DNA of 64,000 nt, taken from the NCBI GenBank assembly GCA_036365455.1, contig JAWQUS010000001.1, positions 20,997,001 to 21,061,000 of the forward strand, written 5' to 3'. The notes under the pieces were generated by a model. The model worked only from the letters and a program-made list of their open reading frames with translations, was not told the DNA's origin and did no database searches. The position numbers and the translations under genes were made by a program. Shown one piece after another: positions 22,509 through 34,989 of the stretch; within the stretch, counting starts at the first letter, position 1; the number at the start of each line of letters is the position of its first letter. This DNA comes from Macrosoma leucophasiata. Taxonomy: Eukaryota > Arthropoda > Insecta > Lepidoptera > Hedylidae.

Positions 22509-23261
22509 AAGTAATAAACTAGGTATTTATTAAGTGTAATGTACGAGGATCTTTAGTAGAGTTTTCACTTAAATAAACATTCTTTATCACCCAATTTTTT
22601 ACATATCGACATTTACATTTGTGCGTAGTATAGATCGTATAACAACGTAATTTTATGAGTACTTAGCTGTAGTAATTTGTTTTTATTATATTGCATTACT
22701 ATCATTCATTGCTCACGCGGCTAGATAACAATGTGTGAACGTATAAATAATTAATTTTGTTTAGTCGATAGTCAATAGATACCGGAACCGTTTGTAATTT
22801 TGCTCACGTGCTGATTTTGCCTAGGTAGGACACGTAGACATCGTTTCATTATATTAAAATGTATATTATAGTACATACCCATAATAAACGTAAACGTATA
22901 ACGCACAAAGTACGAGAATTCATATTGGTACCTAAGCGCAGAATTAAAATTACCATATTTTTTTGCAAAGCAATAATCATTATGTGTGATGAATCATGAT
23001 TAGTAAATGTGTGGGAACGTAAATATTTTTTTGAATAACGAACGATCATTGACCATTTGGGTGTGCGCTTGCGCAGGAAATTCGCAGGATGGGTATATCG
23101 GAATTAGAATTGCAATGTACGCCGGACTTGCGCTATGTCGAGCGCACATCCATATCCGCTTATCAAATAAGTTCTGTCTTCTTACATTTCGTTGGCTACT
23201 TCATTTAATAAGTTTGGCCGCATTCCAATTCAATAAATTAAATTTATAAACTACTTACTAG
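22509..23261. other. No gene seen
   Basis: AT-rich with no supported ORF or repeat boundary. Confidence 0.5.
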
Positions 23262-23456
23262 CTGTTGCCCGGTTGCATAAAAATCGGTTCTGTCGTTTGC
23301 ACGTGAAAAGGTAACAGACAGACAGACAGACTGACAGACAGAATTACTTTCGCATTTATAATATTAGTAGGGAAGTAGGGATATGAAAATATAAAATGTA
23401 AATAAATAAATAATAAATAAATAAATAAAAATATAGTAGGGAAGTAGGGATTACTT
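23262..23456 (+). repeat. Repeat tail with GACA and AAAT microsatellites
   Basis: 'actagctgttgcccggttg', 'aaaaatcggttctgtcg', a (GACA)n tract at about 23319-23341, 'cgcatttataatattagtag' and an (AAAT)n tract at about 23398-23430. The 15-bp word GTAGGGAAGTAGGGA occurs on both sides of the AAAT tract. It is the 3' end of the microsatellite-linked family. Confidence 0.65.
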
Positions 23457-24711
23457 TTAATTATTTTTGCGATCTTAATTTCTAATTAGGTGTTGTGTTG
23501 TAGATAATATAAACAAACATGTGTTTGTATCCCAACATCGTATCAAACAAAATTAATTACTTTCGCTGTTAAATTATAAATGTATCTTCATCTCGATCGA
23601 CGTAAGTACTATAAAGCCGGTTAGGATCTTCCGTCGATTTATTTTCGATGTTTTTCGTCGTCCGGCCGACGGAAGTCATTATGCGTTTTCCGCTGTGCCG
23701 GACTGCTCTGTAAAAATATATTCATTAAAACGGCGACCACGACTTTACCCGCCCGATTTCTTGCAAGATCCTTTACCTAGCGCATGTAGATATCCCGTGC
23801 TCCTTTTGGTTTCGGATTTTATGAGCCCGCTTTATAAAAGCTGATTCTGAAGCTGAAAATCACTCGTGTGTCTGTCTGTCCGTCTGTCACGGCTAATTTA
23901 CTTCGAAACCAGTGGACCGATTGAGTTGAAATTTGGTATTCAGTTATAAATTATAAAAATAGTGACGTATTCAATCATGAACTAAGGGACAAATGAATTT
24001 TTAAATAGTTTTGAAAAGTATGTTGAGTGACATATTCTAGACTTTTTTTATGTCACGAAGAGACAAACAAGTGCACAGTTTACATTGTATGTACGTAAAA
24101 CGTACTGAAGGCCTATCAATAACTACACGAAATCAGTGATTTCAATGCAACACCACTCCTGATTGCAAATAATAATATAGGTAAGAGTTCCCATTCCAAC
24201 CTCATTGCGCGTTGCCCGTCACGTAAATGGCCAGTTTTTTTAACTATGACATTGTATTTCTTTGAAAATAAAATGTGGATACTTTCACTGCAAACATATT
24301 GCACAAAACAATAGACGCCTTTGTAGGCTCAGAGAGGATGCACTCTGATCGTATAGATTGTGAAGTTCCAGAGAATGCAATCTGAGGCGCGCCGCAAATA
24401 TTTACAAGGTAAATGTTTACCATGAAGCACGCTCCTCCGGTGTAGGTGGTGCAAAGATAAAGGCTCGTGAACCGTCGAGATAACTACAATGTTTGCACAA
24501 AACAAATCGTGTTTGCGCACTTTGTCGTACGTATTGCACGCACGGATCACTGGCTCCCCGATGGATGCGACCTCACGTTCTATTGGTTTTGCTTTATGGA
24601 TATTGCGCTTGTGGTTTCTGGAGTTCTGTTTATGTTATAACTCGAGAGCAGACTCTGCTTAGAAGCTTCCATTTTGAAATGAACATCATTGCAATTATAT
24701 TTTCCTACAGA
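23457..24711. other. No gene; one microsatellite-linked repeat fragment
   Basis: About 23840-23945 has 'tctgtctgtccgtctgtcac' and 'gaccgattgagttgaaattt', a diverged member of the family at 22252. The rest is AT-rich with nothing recognised. Confidence 0.5.
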
Positions 24712-25175
24712 CAAGTGAAATGCATATTAGGTTATCTGCTCCGTGTAATACAGGCCACGTATGTAGACTGTCAAGCATGTGTGCGGGTAGATGGTAACAT
24801 GTCACCCTGGTTTGATGTTAACATTGGTGTCAGACAGGTTTGCGTCCTTTGGTCTAGGCTGTTTATCGTATATCTGGACAAATGCCTCTTGAGGTTGAAG
24901 TCGATGGATGTGGGAGTGCGTATGGGTGACTTAGTGGTGAACTGTCTGCTGTACGAAGATGATGCGGTAATTGTAAGCTATACACCATCTGGGCTACAAT
25001 TAGTAATTGTAGCACAGTCATGAAGAGGATTGTATGGAAAAAGGCTTACAATTTAATGTGAATAAAACTAAAGTATTAGTACATATTGAAAGAGATGAAC
25101 AGAAAACAAATCCAAGGGTAGTAGTAGATGATGCAGAGTTAGAACAGGTGGATGAAATTTTGTACACATGTAGAG
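24712..25175 (+). pseudogene. Decayed non-LTR (LINE) reverse transcriptase fragment
   Basis: Two plus-strand frames together show the palm of a LINE RT. The first has YVDCQACVRVDG, IGVRQVCVLW (normally GVRQGC), and CLLYEDDAVIVS, where the catalytic YADD has become YEDD. It then stops near 25021. After a +1 frameshift, MEKGLQFNVNKTKVLV and ELEQVDEILY match the next conserved blocks. The frameshift, the E in the metal-binding loop and the missing endonuclease and N-terminal RT show that it is dead. The clade is not assigned. Confidence 0.85.
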
Positions 25176-25311
25176 TACTTACTTATATATGGCTGAAACA
25201 CATAGGATACTTTCTATCATGTTCAGTGATCCCTTAGGGAATTTTTAAATAGATCTTCACATTGATATAAAAGTAACTCGTAGACAGATGACAGCTGACG
25301 TCACGATTGAC

Positions 25312-25363
25312 GATTATATACCTGAAGTCCACGCGGACGAAGTCGCGGGTAAAAGCTAGTCTT
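25312..25363 (+). repeat. Fragment of 'gcggacgaagtcgcgg' repeat
   Basis: 'gaagtccacgcggacgaagt' followed by 'aaaagctagt' matches the right arm of 22410-22508. Confidence 0.6.
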
Positions 25364-27797
25364 TAATAACATAATTTTCATTTAACTTTTCTGTCGAATC
25401 AGTTGAGGTTGTTATTTCTTCAAGTGTGCTCATCAGAGATAATAATTTGTCTGTATTAAATGTTGTTGTAATCGTGTTATAAAACTTCCTATCTACCGGT
25501 GTTCATTTGGCTAATGTACTAGTATCCGTAAACACGCCGTCAAGGTCGACCATGTTTACGCACGTCTCGGCAGCCGCTACACAATTACACGAAAAATCGA
25601 ACCTTAGAACGTCCCAGAGCATCTTAGCGTTAATGACGTCAAACCTATGAATCTCTTAACATGAGAGCGGTGCAAAAATAGCTCCTTAAGAAATTGAATT
25701 GTCGCTTTCAACGTTATTGGATATCAATTTTCTTAATAGGTAGTGTTTTTTGTAGGTAAAATATGGTTTCTTCACATTTCTAATATTACGAGACGTTCTT
25801 TGGAATGTTTAATAATAATGTCTTTGATTATTACTAGTTGTTACTAGATTTTAATTCTCCCATAAAAGTATTTATCAATTAGGTATATTGAGGTTGGTCG
25901 CGTCAAAATCGTGACCGATTGTATGTTGGTGTAGTTGTATAATCGCTATCATCGCCTACGCCGAATACCATAAGTGTGCTATCACACACTCAGGTCTCTA
26001 GTCTCAACAACTATTGGCAGTAAACTACAGATGCAAAATTTAATACTTTTAATAGTTTGAGGTCCTTCTAGACATTAAACACCAGTTCCTCGTGTAGCAA
26101 AGGTCACCTTAGTAAATATCTGCTAATTCTATGCCCGTTTCCAACAATTATGTACGACGTGTCTCAATCTGCATAACATAATCTACATACTAGTATCATA
26201 AATAATAAAAATACAAAATAGATGATATGTGAGCAATCTTAAGATAGCACACTGATACCTACAGAGATGAACATTTTTTTTTCTACTAATTTAAATATCC
26301 TGCTGGGATATGTCAAATAGATGTGCGATACGCGATCAGACTAATCCGCAAACTAGAGTTCTAATCAAAATACGAGACAAATGACGAGCAATTAAAAGGT
26401 TAGATAACAAGCATGGTAGCTCAATAAACCGCCGCGTGTAAATCGCCAACGGAAACGAGTGCCAGTAATGAGCTTCGGATGTCGCTCCTATTGTGCCGTG
26501 CGAATAGATATCCACTTCCTTAGTTCGGTTATTGGTAACATTGCTATAATGAGGCATTGTTTGCGTCAGGAAGTCTTAGAGTCCTCATAATAATCTGCTT
26601 TCAGAGTGCAGATTCGCTTTGTGATGCGATTGCTTAGTCCTGACCTGATGATCTAGCATATTCGATACAGCTCAGCTGTATATTGATCAGTGCAACAGTG
26701 TAAACATTGATTAAATCTGTGTTTTCTTTGCCATTAATTTTAACACCCCAATCATAAGACAGAGTAAGCCTTATTACAGCTGTTTTAAAGCTAAAGAATT
26801 TCAATTTACATTCGTTATCGAAATAATCTGTTGACAGACTCTTCAGAAAATAAAAGATTTCTTGAATGTTCTCTTTTGATTTTGAAATACATTGATGAAG
26901 AGATCTTTTCAAATGTTTTTTTCCGTAATTTTCTTTAATTATATCTATTACTAACTGCCCGAAGAACTTCATGTCGTTAGAGGTATAAAAAATATTTGCT
27001 GAGAAGTGAGAATTTACCTTTTAGGGATATCAAAAATGGACTACAACCAATCATACAAAGGTACCAAACATATACACTAAATTTCATAATGATCGGTCCA
27101 GCTGTTTCGGAGGAGTATTATTACAAACACTGTGACACGAGAATTTGATGTATTAGATTTGCAAGCCAAAATCAACAACTTTATGATGAAAAAAAATTAC
27201 TCACATGTGAAGTTCGATCAGTTTTATTCTTAGCGACTTTTTGCATTAGTTTTGATGTTTTAATGAACTGGAGCAAAGAAAAACAAAACAATACATAGTA
27301 ATTTTTGCAGTATTAAAAAGCAATTTTTTCATAGCATATTTTTTTAAATACCATAAGTAGTATGAACGTGTGAACCGACAGAGGTTAAGACCGGTCAGTT
27401 ATTGCTTTGGAAATACCTTAGACTGCCTTAAGGTAGAGTATCCCATCGCAGAAGTCCCATCGAATCTACTTAATTTAACTGGTGTTACTGTAAATTTCCA
27501 TGTTTAAATCGCGAATTCAAGCAATATTTAAGTCTGAGTCTCTTTTACAACCGAGAAGTACTTTGGGTAACGATCGTTGACAGCTTCCATCGTCACGCCG
27601 AAGTCAACGACATTTCACTCCAGCGTGCTTAGTTGTCCGCAGCTCTCGCTAATTGCGTAGTTTCCTTTTCTTTATACATTTGTATCTATAACAGATCTTG
27701 AAAAGGATTACAAAAGCCCGAGAAAAAATAATAATTGGGCTTTATATTTTTCGCAATAACACATGCGAGTGAACTTTAGAAATTAAAGAATAATTTT
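25364..27797. other. No gene; weak repeat remnant near 27061
   Basis: AT-rich. About 27061-27150 ('aaatttcataatgatcggtc', 'gtgacacgagaatttgatg') looks like another remnant of the microsatellite-linked family. A 112-codon minus-strand frame at 26634-26972 has no recognisable domain. Confidence 0.45.
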
Positions 27798-27869
27798 ACT
27801 TCGCTAGCTTAGTGGTAAAGCGGCTGGACTGGTTATCCTGAGGTCGCAGGTTCGATTCCTGCCCGAAGT
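27798..27869 (+). tRNA. tRNA-like unit with palindromic flanks
   Basis: Cloverleaf: acceptor ACTTCGC/CCGAAGT (last pair C:C), D-arm GCTTAGTGGTAAAGC, T-arm GCAGG-TTCGATT-CCTGC with a good B box. The best anticodon loop is CTGGTTA, which would read GGT (Thr), but its stem CTGGA/TCCTG has a T:T pair and there is an extra base after the D-arm. The flanks continue pairing: 'aattaaagaataatttt' upstream against 'caattttttctttaatt' downstream, 14 of 17 positions. It is more likely a tRNA-derived element than a working gene, though Pol III transcription is plausible. Confidence 0.6.
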
Positions 27870-29282
27870 CAATTTTTTCTTTAATTCATATTTTAATTGG
27901 GTTCCAACTTGAAATATTCTGAGCCACTTGAGATATATAATAAATAAAAAAAAAACTTTATTGCACTACCTACGGATTGAGGATTAAACAGATATAGGGA
28001 AGACATTAATAAATAGACAGACGTGATAAAACTTTGCATATTTCCTCAGAGATAAACTAAATGCTTCCTAGCAAAGTATGATTGAAGTATGAAAATAACA
28101 CTACATCCAGAAATTACAGAGACAGTTATCGTTTCAAGTAGATTCGTTCCGGAACGTTGCAACACCGTCCTCGACACTCAAACAAAATATATCGGACCAT
28201 GTCGATCACAGGCGGTCGAGGTCTGCAAATTCAGGTCAACGCCCGTTCACGGATCTGCAATTGCAATGGTAATTCAACCGTCACAAAATTGTACACTGGC
28301 ATTTAACGCCACCGTTTCCAAGTTTGTGCTTGAATGAAGCCAGCGGGCGTACCATGACCTTATTGCAATTGGGTTGTTGACTAGGTACCTATGAAATCAC
28401 TACTTTTTAGGGTTCGATACCTCAACAGGAAATATCGGATCGCTTATAACTCGTGCGTCTGTCTGTTCGTCTGTTACAGCGATTTTCACTTAATTGGGCC
28501 GATAGAGTTGAGCCAAACCTGAACATGTACCGAACGAACCCAGTCAACGTGAGTTGTGTGGTTTTAAAGGTAAGAATTAAAAAATAGCGAACAATATAAT
28601 AATGTTAATTTTACTTTTAGACACTTTGTACAATTGGTAACAACTTTTATAAGGTATATCACTTTGTAGAAATAAGTAGTATTGGCGAAGATAATATAAA
28701 ATGTAATGTTTAGAAAATGTTTTGATTTGACTACGATACACAGGTGATCATCGTGCGGTGACGTCATAATACCCGGCACCCTGCACTTTGATATGAGTCG
28801 TTTAAGGCATACCTATATTTTCCCCATAATTTCGCAACTCGCAACGGCTTAAATCGTTATATCTTAAAAACTATTACATAGTTAAGACTAGAGGTTTCCA
28901 GGACAATATTTATTATGTTCTCTACTTATTGGAATTACAAATTTAATAAAAGTCAACCCATTTCCATTGCTACCCTTAACTGAACTGAATCGCTAATGAA
29001 AATGTCCCTTTTCTACAGACGCACCGTCTTGTAAACAAATGAAACAAAATTGTATCGACTCACTTTAATTCATTTTAAAGATGGTCATGGTATGGTACGA
29101 GCCCTGTTATCCGGGTCGCCGTGGTCAATCATAGATCACGGTCTGATCTTGTGGAATTTTGTGATGTCATATTCTTGGAATCGGTAAATGTGCTTAGTTT
29201 TCGCTGAATAACACTGGCTGGTCATTGACTTAAAATCATATTGACGATAATTCCAAAAATACAAATAAGATGATACTGATAG
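27870..29282. other. No gene; one repeat fragment
   Basis: About 28400-28530 has 'agggttcgatacctcaacag', 'gtctgtctgttcgtctg' and 'gggccgatagagttgag', related to the microsatellite-linked family. An 82-codon frame at 28089-28337 has no recognised domain. Confidence 0.5.
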
Positions 29283-29566
29283 TTTTTTTTATGTCATGAA
29301 AGTGGCAAACAAACGTGCAGTTCACATTGATGTTAAGTGATGACTGCAGCCTATAGACACCCACACAAAGACCAGAGGTCAAAATGCAGATGCGTTACCG
29401 CTTCTGAGGCTTAAGGTGTTATGCCTCTGTGCCGGAAATTACAGGACCGTACATTACCACCTGACCGGAACACCATAGTGCTGAACACTACCATTTAGCG
29501 GCAAGTATATTAGGTAATGCGGTGGTGCCTACGCCCGCAAGCTCCGTCACTGGAGCTCAACCAAAA
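29283..29566 (-). mobile_element. Family R retroposon, near full length
   Basis: Minus-strand copy with a T8 run (A-tail) at 29283-29290 and the 5' end 'ggagctccagtgacgg' read in reverse at about 29550-29566. It aligns along its length with 55742-56043. Non-coding, about 285 bp. Confidence 0.85.
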
Positions 29567-30785
29567 ATCTATGATGTATAAGATACTATTACATGGAAGT
29601 CATATAAATGGCAAATCAGCGTTAACATTTATGTAGATATTAATGCCACAGTCTAAGAACGTAGGTATTCATTATAGCCTACATTTTCGTGAAAATGTAC
29701 AGTGTTACAACTCCTATCGCTTATGAACCAAGATTCTTATCACTCGAGGCTTCCCTGTGGTACTTTTGTTTTTTCGTCGTATTGCAAGAATTTAAGATGA
29801 TAAATTTAATGGTCTATTTAAAAATGTTAAACACTTTAGTGGTTCTTCTGATAGACGTATCCTCTTAGACAGGTCACGTTGCGGGACACGATATATACGG
29901 GTTTGAATTTAGTTTTTCCGTAGTTTAATCAGTTCTCCGTAAAAGTGTTTAAATAGTTGTTTTCTTAAACGCACACTTTGAGGAGAGCATGAACAGGAAT
30001 ACTGAGTGGAACGGTTCCCTTCCCTAATACCGACTTCCGCACGTTACGCATTCTGCCTGGGAACGGAAAATCTTTTCGGTGGATCATTACGATTGTCCAC
30101 CACCAATTTAACTAATACAAATGTCAGGACTTTGGTTATTTGATAGGCGTTTCTCGATTATCCTTGATATTTTAATAGACGTCACAATTTGAAAATTTTT
30201 ACGTTCTTCAATTGTTTTTAGCATCTGTTTTTGGCAAGGTATTGCAAAGTAAAAAAAACGTCGAGGATTTATTTTTTATAATATGGGATATAATTGATAT
30301 TTAAAAATGTGTCTGTGCGAAGATTGATGCATAAAATTAATATGAAAAAATGAATTCAGTGAATTGCCGTAAATAATATAAAAATCTGCAGATAACAATA
30401 AAACCTGATAAAAATAGCAAGTAAAATATAATCGGACTTGTTCAACTCGTACAAAAAACAAATCCTTTTAAGAAGGAGGTATATATTTATGTCGTTTACA
30501 TGATTTAAAGAATCGTGATCGTGATGAATAAGCTAAAGACATCCGGATACAGGCAGTCTGCCTGATGGAACATCTAGTGTTTATAGAGCGAAGTGCTTCT
30601 CATATATTGACTTTGCATGTTTGATGATGTCACGAAAACGTGCTTCTTTAGGTTTTAAAACGGAACGGGTGTAAAAATAAGTCAACCTTTTTGTTGGGAC
30701 GTGTCATCGGCTTAGGATATGGATGTTAAACGTTGAAATTTATTCGGTCTTATGTAGAAGAACACCTTAAAAAAATCTGAGACAA
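29567..30785. other. No gene seen
   Basis: AT-rich with no supported ORF, RNA gene or repeat boundary. Confidence 0.5.
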
Positions 30786-30935
30786 TTTTTGTGTATGTAT
30801 GTATGTATGTATCTTCACGCCGGGTCCCTAACGGGGTAGGCAGAGAGTGTAGAGCGCCAGATATCCCGGTTCTGACAAACCTCTCGTGCCTCGTCTACTT
30901 TCATCATTCTCTTCATACATGCACGCCGATTTTTG
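30786..30935 (+). repeat. Retroposon 3' end with GTAT tract
   Basis: A (GTAT)n run at about 30793-30812, then 'cttcacgccgggtccctaac', 'ggggtaggcagagagtg' and 'ccagatatcccggttctgac'. Inverted relative of 14437-14520; a weaker relative is at 61227-61300. Confidence 0.7.
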
Positions 30936-31107
30936 TGTATGATTAAGAAAACTGTAGTTCTAGTCTAAAAAATATATTCGCGTTATCTACGAAATGTAAA
31001 TTCAGAATAATAAAATAATGTCTACAATCTTGTTATGCCACCGTTTGGAATCTTAATTAAATAATTTAATTTATGTACTTTTATAAATAAATTTATGTTA
31101 ATCACAG

Positions 31108-31227
31108 ATGTCTATGAGCATTATGTCAAGTGTGGAAGATCTGAACAAAGCAGCACCAGATGTGCAAGTGGTGTTTGACACAGCCATAATCCCGCGTCGG
31201 CACGCGTTGGCACGTTCACACAATTAG
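31108..31227 (+). CDS. Candidate small coding exon, unknown
   Basis: A 39-codon frame starting ATG directly after a good acceptor-like 'ttaatcacag' (31098-31107) and ending TAG at 31225. Codon use is more GC-balanced than the flanks, and the peptide is hydrophilic (SSVEDLNKAAPDVQVVFDTA). No domain is recognised. It could be a coding exon whose real donor lies before the stop, or chance. Confidence 0.2.
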   Translation: MSMSIMSSVEDLNKAAPDVQVVFDTAIIPRRHALARSHN

Positions 31228-34200
31228 GTTAGCATGTCGATCTCCGTCTACTCAAGGTCGCTAACATTTCAACCATTTGCATATTGATACTAAAAATATG
31301 GAAAACTTTTTGTTGTCCTTATAAAACTACCTGACGTCGAACGTGGGCGGCGAGGATGGCCCTCCATTATTTCACCTCACGATTCATCCTGTTTGCCCCG
31401 CTCAAACCTCGTACTATGAAACCGATCTCAATATTACCATTGACGTAGTGAACGATACTAAAAATATAAAATGTTCCATTGCAATTACTGCATTGTTAAA
31501 TGCTACATATTATAAATCCAGTTCCAATATTAGCGTCCTTGATATGCTTGGACTCGTTTCACTTCCTGTTACGCGGCGAATTGTATACACAGAGCACGTC
31601 ACTCATTCAGACTCAATCAAAGGATCGTGAATGAGATGTTTACCGCGTATACCAACACATAGGTGTATGTATAATGCAACAGTTCCACCGTTTCCTGTTG
31701 TGATATAATAGTCTGTAGATACATATATGTTGTTGTTGTCCGTACAAATTAATGCTCTACAATGTAACATAAGGGAGAATTTATTACAGTATGATTTCTG
31801 TACTGTAGCTTCTACTCTAGGTCATTCGAAATCCCTTCCATGATTGATTTGATTTTTAAATGCATAAATTCGACGCCTCAGGACGAGAAGCTGATTTGTG
31901 ACATCCATAAATTTGTATTGGAAGGCTAATGTGGCGTTGGGCCGTCCCACCAAGGTCGGCTGGTTCGTTAGGACCATTCATGGATGCCGTTCAACCTCCC
32001 CTCCCGTGGCGACAGGATACTCTCCCTTGCTGTGTGCTTTGCTGCAAGTTCGATCGGTCTCTTTTTACAAACGGACCCGCGGCAAAAAGACCACGCAGTC
32101 GTAATGCACCGGATGCACTAACGAGTATATATTTTTTAAAGCCTCACCAGGCAGCATTAGTTTGTTTTTGTTAAATGTTGCTTCCGTTATGACTCTATCT
32201 GTAACTGTTCTGGACATATTTGTTCTTTGCCAGTATCACGACTGACTCTAGCTTATTTATTCGATTTAGTGTTACAACAGTCAATCCTGTATAGTTTATT
32301 ATTTGCAGAGTGACGACTTGCCGTGTTGATGTATGTTGTTTGCCATCTCCTTCACGATACCCGCTTGAATAGACATTAATAAACAGGAGACGAGACTTTG
32401 ATGTGAATAGGTCTCGCTGAGCGAAACGCGTCGCACATTTTAGAATGCGTCAACTCAAAGAGAGGAAATAAAGACAAACGATCGCGTTGAAATCGCTGCA
32501 GAAAATAATGTTGACTTATAAATGCCGCCAATACGACAGCTCCAAGTGAATATAGGAGTGGTACGTTATCGGAGGCAACGGCATATTTCGGGCGTGCATT
32601 GTGGGCAATTCGTCATGATTTGCGTATGTAAATCAATGGAGTTTAGTTGTGCGGGCGTAACGGTATTTTCGTCGGTATACGGCAGGAAGGCGGATGCGAT
32701 AAACACACTTTCAGTACGTCCAAAATCATCGGGCACCTATAACGCTTTCGCTCAATGACTGATGAGTGAGATATGGCAATCCGTTGGCGAAAGTTAAGAG
32801 AGGGCTTCATTTTTAAAGGATTCTCGTTACTTAGATAGGCCTTCAATCGCACATAATAGATCAATGTCCAAATTCGGTTGTAATTTTATTGTAGGTACCT
32901 TATTTAATTTAAGAATCATATAACCTCGTATATCTTTTACTGCGGTAAGGTATCAGATACTCTATATTTGTGGCCAGACTCCTCCGAATAACAAGACCAC
33001 TTCGGATGAGTCGACGCCTACTATTTGTAAAGAGTGACATTTCATCCGCGGATAACGATACATTTGCGGATGAGCTGTCACCTAAGTCCACTCGACTTAC
33101 CCACGAATACTTATTCGCACCGCAGGTATCTACGGTATGTTAATGAAGCTCCATGGGTGTGTCCATAATACCCTCGTAGCAAAGAAGTTTCACCACTGCG
33201 GGTTGTTAAGTCGTATAATATTTATAGCAATTGCTAGTCCCGTGTCTGTACATGAAACTCGAGGATTATCTCCCTTCCTTGCGTAGCCCCAAGATAGTGC
33301 TGGTACCAGAAGACGCTGTCTAAACCTTTGCAATCATTAATAACAACCGTTTATTACTGATTGCAATGACTTAGAGCCAAAGGTTCTTAGTTAATGATTA
33401 TTTTCCTATTGACATTTTACGCAGTAACAAAGAGCGATATTTTTTTAAATAGCAAATAACAAATTATACTGCTTTTACACAAGTGGCTTGGATAGATATT
33501 ATTATTGTTGATATATTGAATAGAATATAAAATCATTGTCTCAAAAAGGATGCAAATTTTTTATGAGTTTTAGTTGAAGTAGTCTCGGTCGATTAGAAAA
33601 TATATAGTGTCCCTTTATCAACACGTATTTAATGTAGTCATGTGTCTATATGGTGCAGTGAAAGTAAGTTACATTTGGTCGACTTCTCATTCGTCATTTG
33701 AATGAATGTATCACAGTCTATAATCAGATTGATAGTATTTAAGAAATCAACCATTTGTGAACGATTTAGAAGTTAGATTATTGTAAACTCTACAATGTAG
33801 AGTCAGTATCAAATTGCCTTCCCTTACTAAATAGATTTTACCCGAAGATAAGGTCGTTTGAGAGCGGCTCACAGGGATAAAGAAATTTATGAAATATAGA
33901 AGAAGCAGAACCTCCTGCTTCTTCTATTCAATTACTAACAACCTGTTCTTAAAAGTTAGTTTTTAAAAGCCATAAATATCGGGTTTTTATTAAGTACTTA
34001 TATAAATAGAAAATGGCATGAAGTTATAACTAAAATCAATAAGGTTTGGCTCACTACATCTTTAAATTAAGATCTTATCTGCTAACTGCGCGCAAATGTT
34101 ATAAGCTTTATCAATTTTCTCTTTGTAGGTATTATTTTCTCATCGATGTTTCTGTCGAGAATGTATTTTATGTGGAATGTCTCGACTCTAATGTTACTTT

Positions 34201-34989
34201 AGTATGATAAACGTTCGCTCGTTGACATTTGCCTCGTTTCTAGACGAGGCTCCTGTTATAGGTATCGTAAATTGGAACCATATTGATAGATTTTATCAAT
34301 TACTCATACTTGCTATTGAAAAGGCGCTGCAGGGTCTTTGGATTACTTGAATCAGTAAGCAGTTTGTTTCCAAGTTTAAATGTCTTCCAAATATGAACTT
34401 GTCATTATCATAAAGTAGGTGAAGCCATAATCCTGTGATTCAAAGGCCAAATATAAATTAAATTACAGAGGGATGGACTCTTGAATGTGAACTGTATTAC
34501 TCAGTATTACTAGTCTACGCTTTACTTTTGAGGCATATTCTCATCAGCCATAGAATACAACATTTCAGTACTATTACTGTCAGCAATCTAGTTTGCAAAC
34601 AATATATGGTTCCAGAAAACATTCTATAGATCATTATGAAAAGTGTATTCCGTGTTTACATAACTAGCAATCACTGTCGCACACTACCCGTTTGCAACCT
34701 CTATTATTGTTATGCAACGTAAAATTAAACATGCTTACTATTGCGTACAAAACCACACGTCCCGCTTGTCGCGACTCTTGCTGCGTAGGTCTACCTTTGA
34801 AAACACTCGACCATTGTAGAATCTCAGACGTGGGGACGCTTTGTGAGAAATAACAAGTAACTAAAGGGTGCTTTATCATCGCCCCCGTCTTAAAAACGTG
34901 CGTAGGTACCCTCGCCCTACGCGTTAGAAAACTTGAGAGTCGAACATCCGAGGCTATCGGGCGTAGGCCTGTCCCATTCCGAGTCGGCG
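31228..34989. other. No gene seen
   Basis: Mixed AT-rich DNA with a modest GC patch at 31930-32110. A 16-bp-stem hairpin lies near 33328-33366 ('ttgcaatcattaataa' against 'ttattactgattgcaa'). The 95-codon frame at 31343-31630 has no recognised domain. Confidence 0.45.

Noticed and set aside
26634..26972. 112-codon minus-strand frame
   Set aside because: Lysine- and phenylalanine-rich as expected for AT-rich DNA, no acceptor or donor pair and no domain. Worth only a homology search.
33328..33366. Possible pre-miRNA hairpin
   Set aside because: Stem of only 16 bp with a loop of about 6 bases, too short for a pre-miRNA, and no conservation data.
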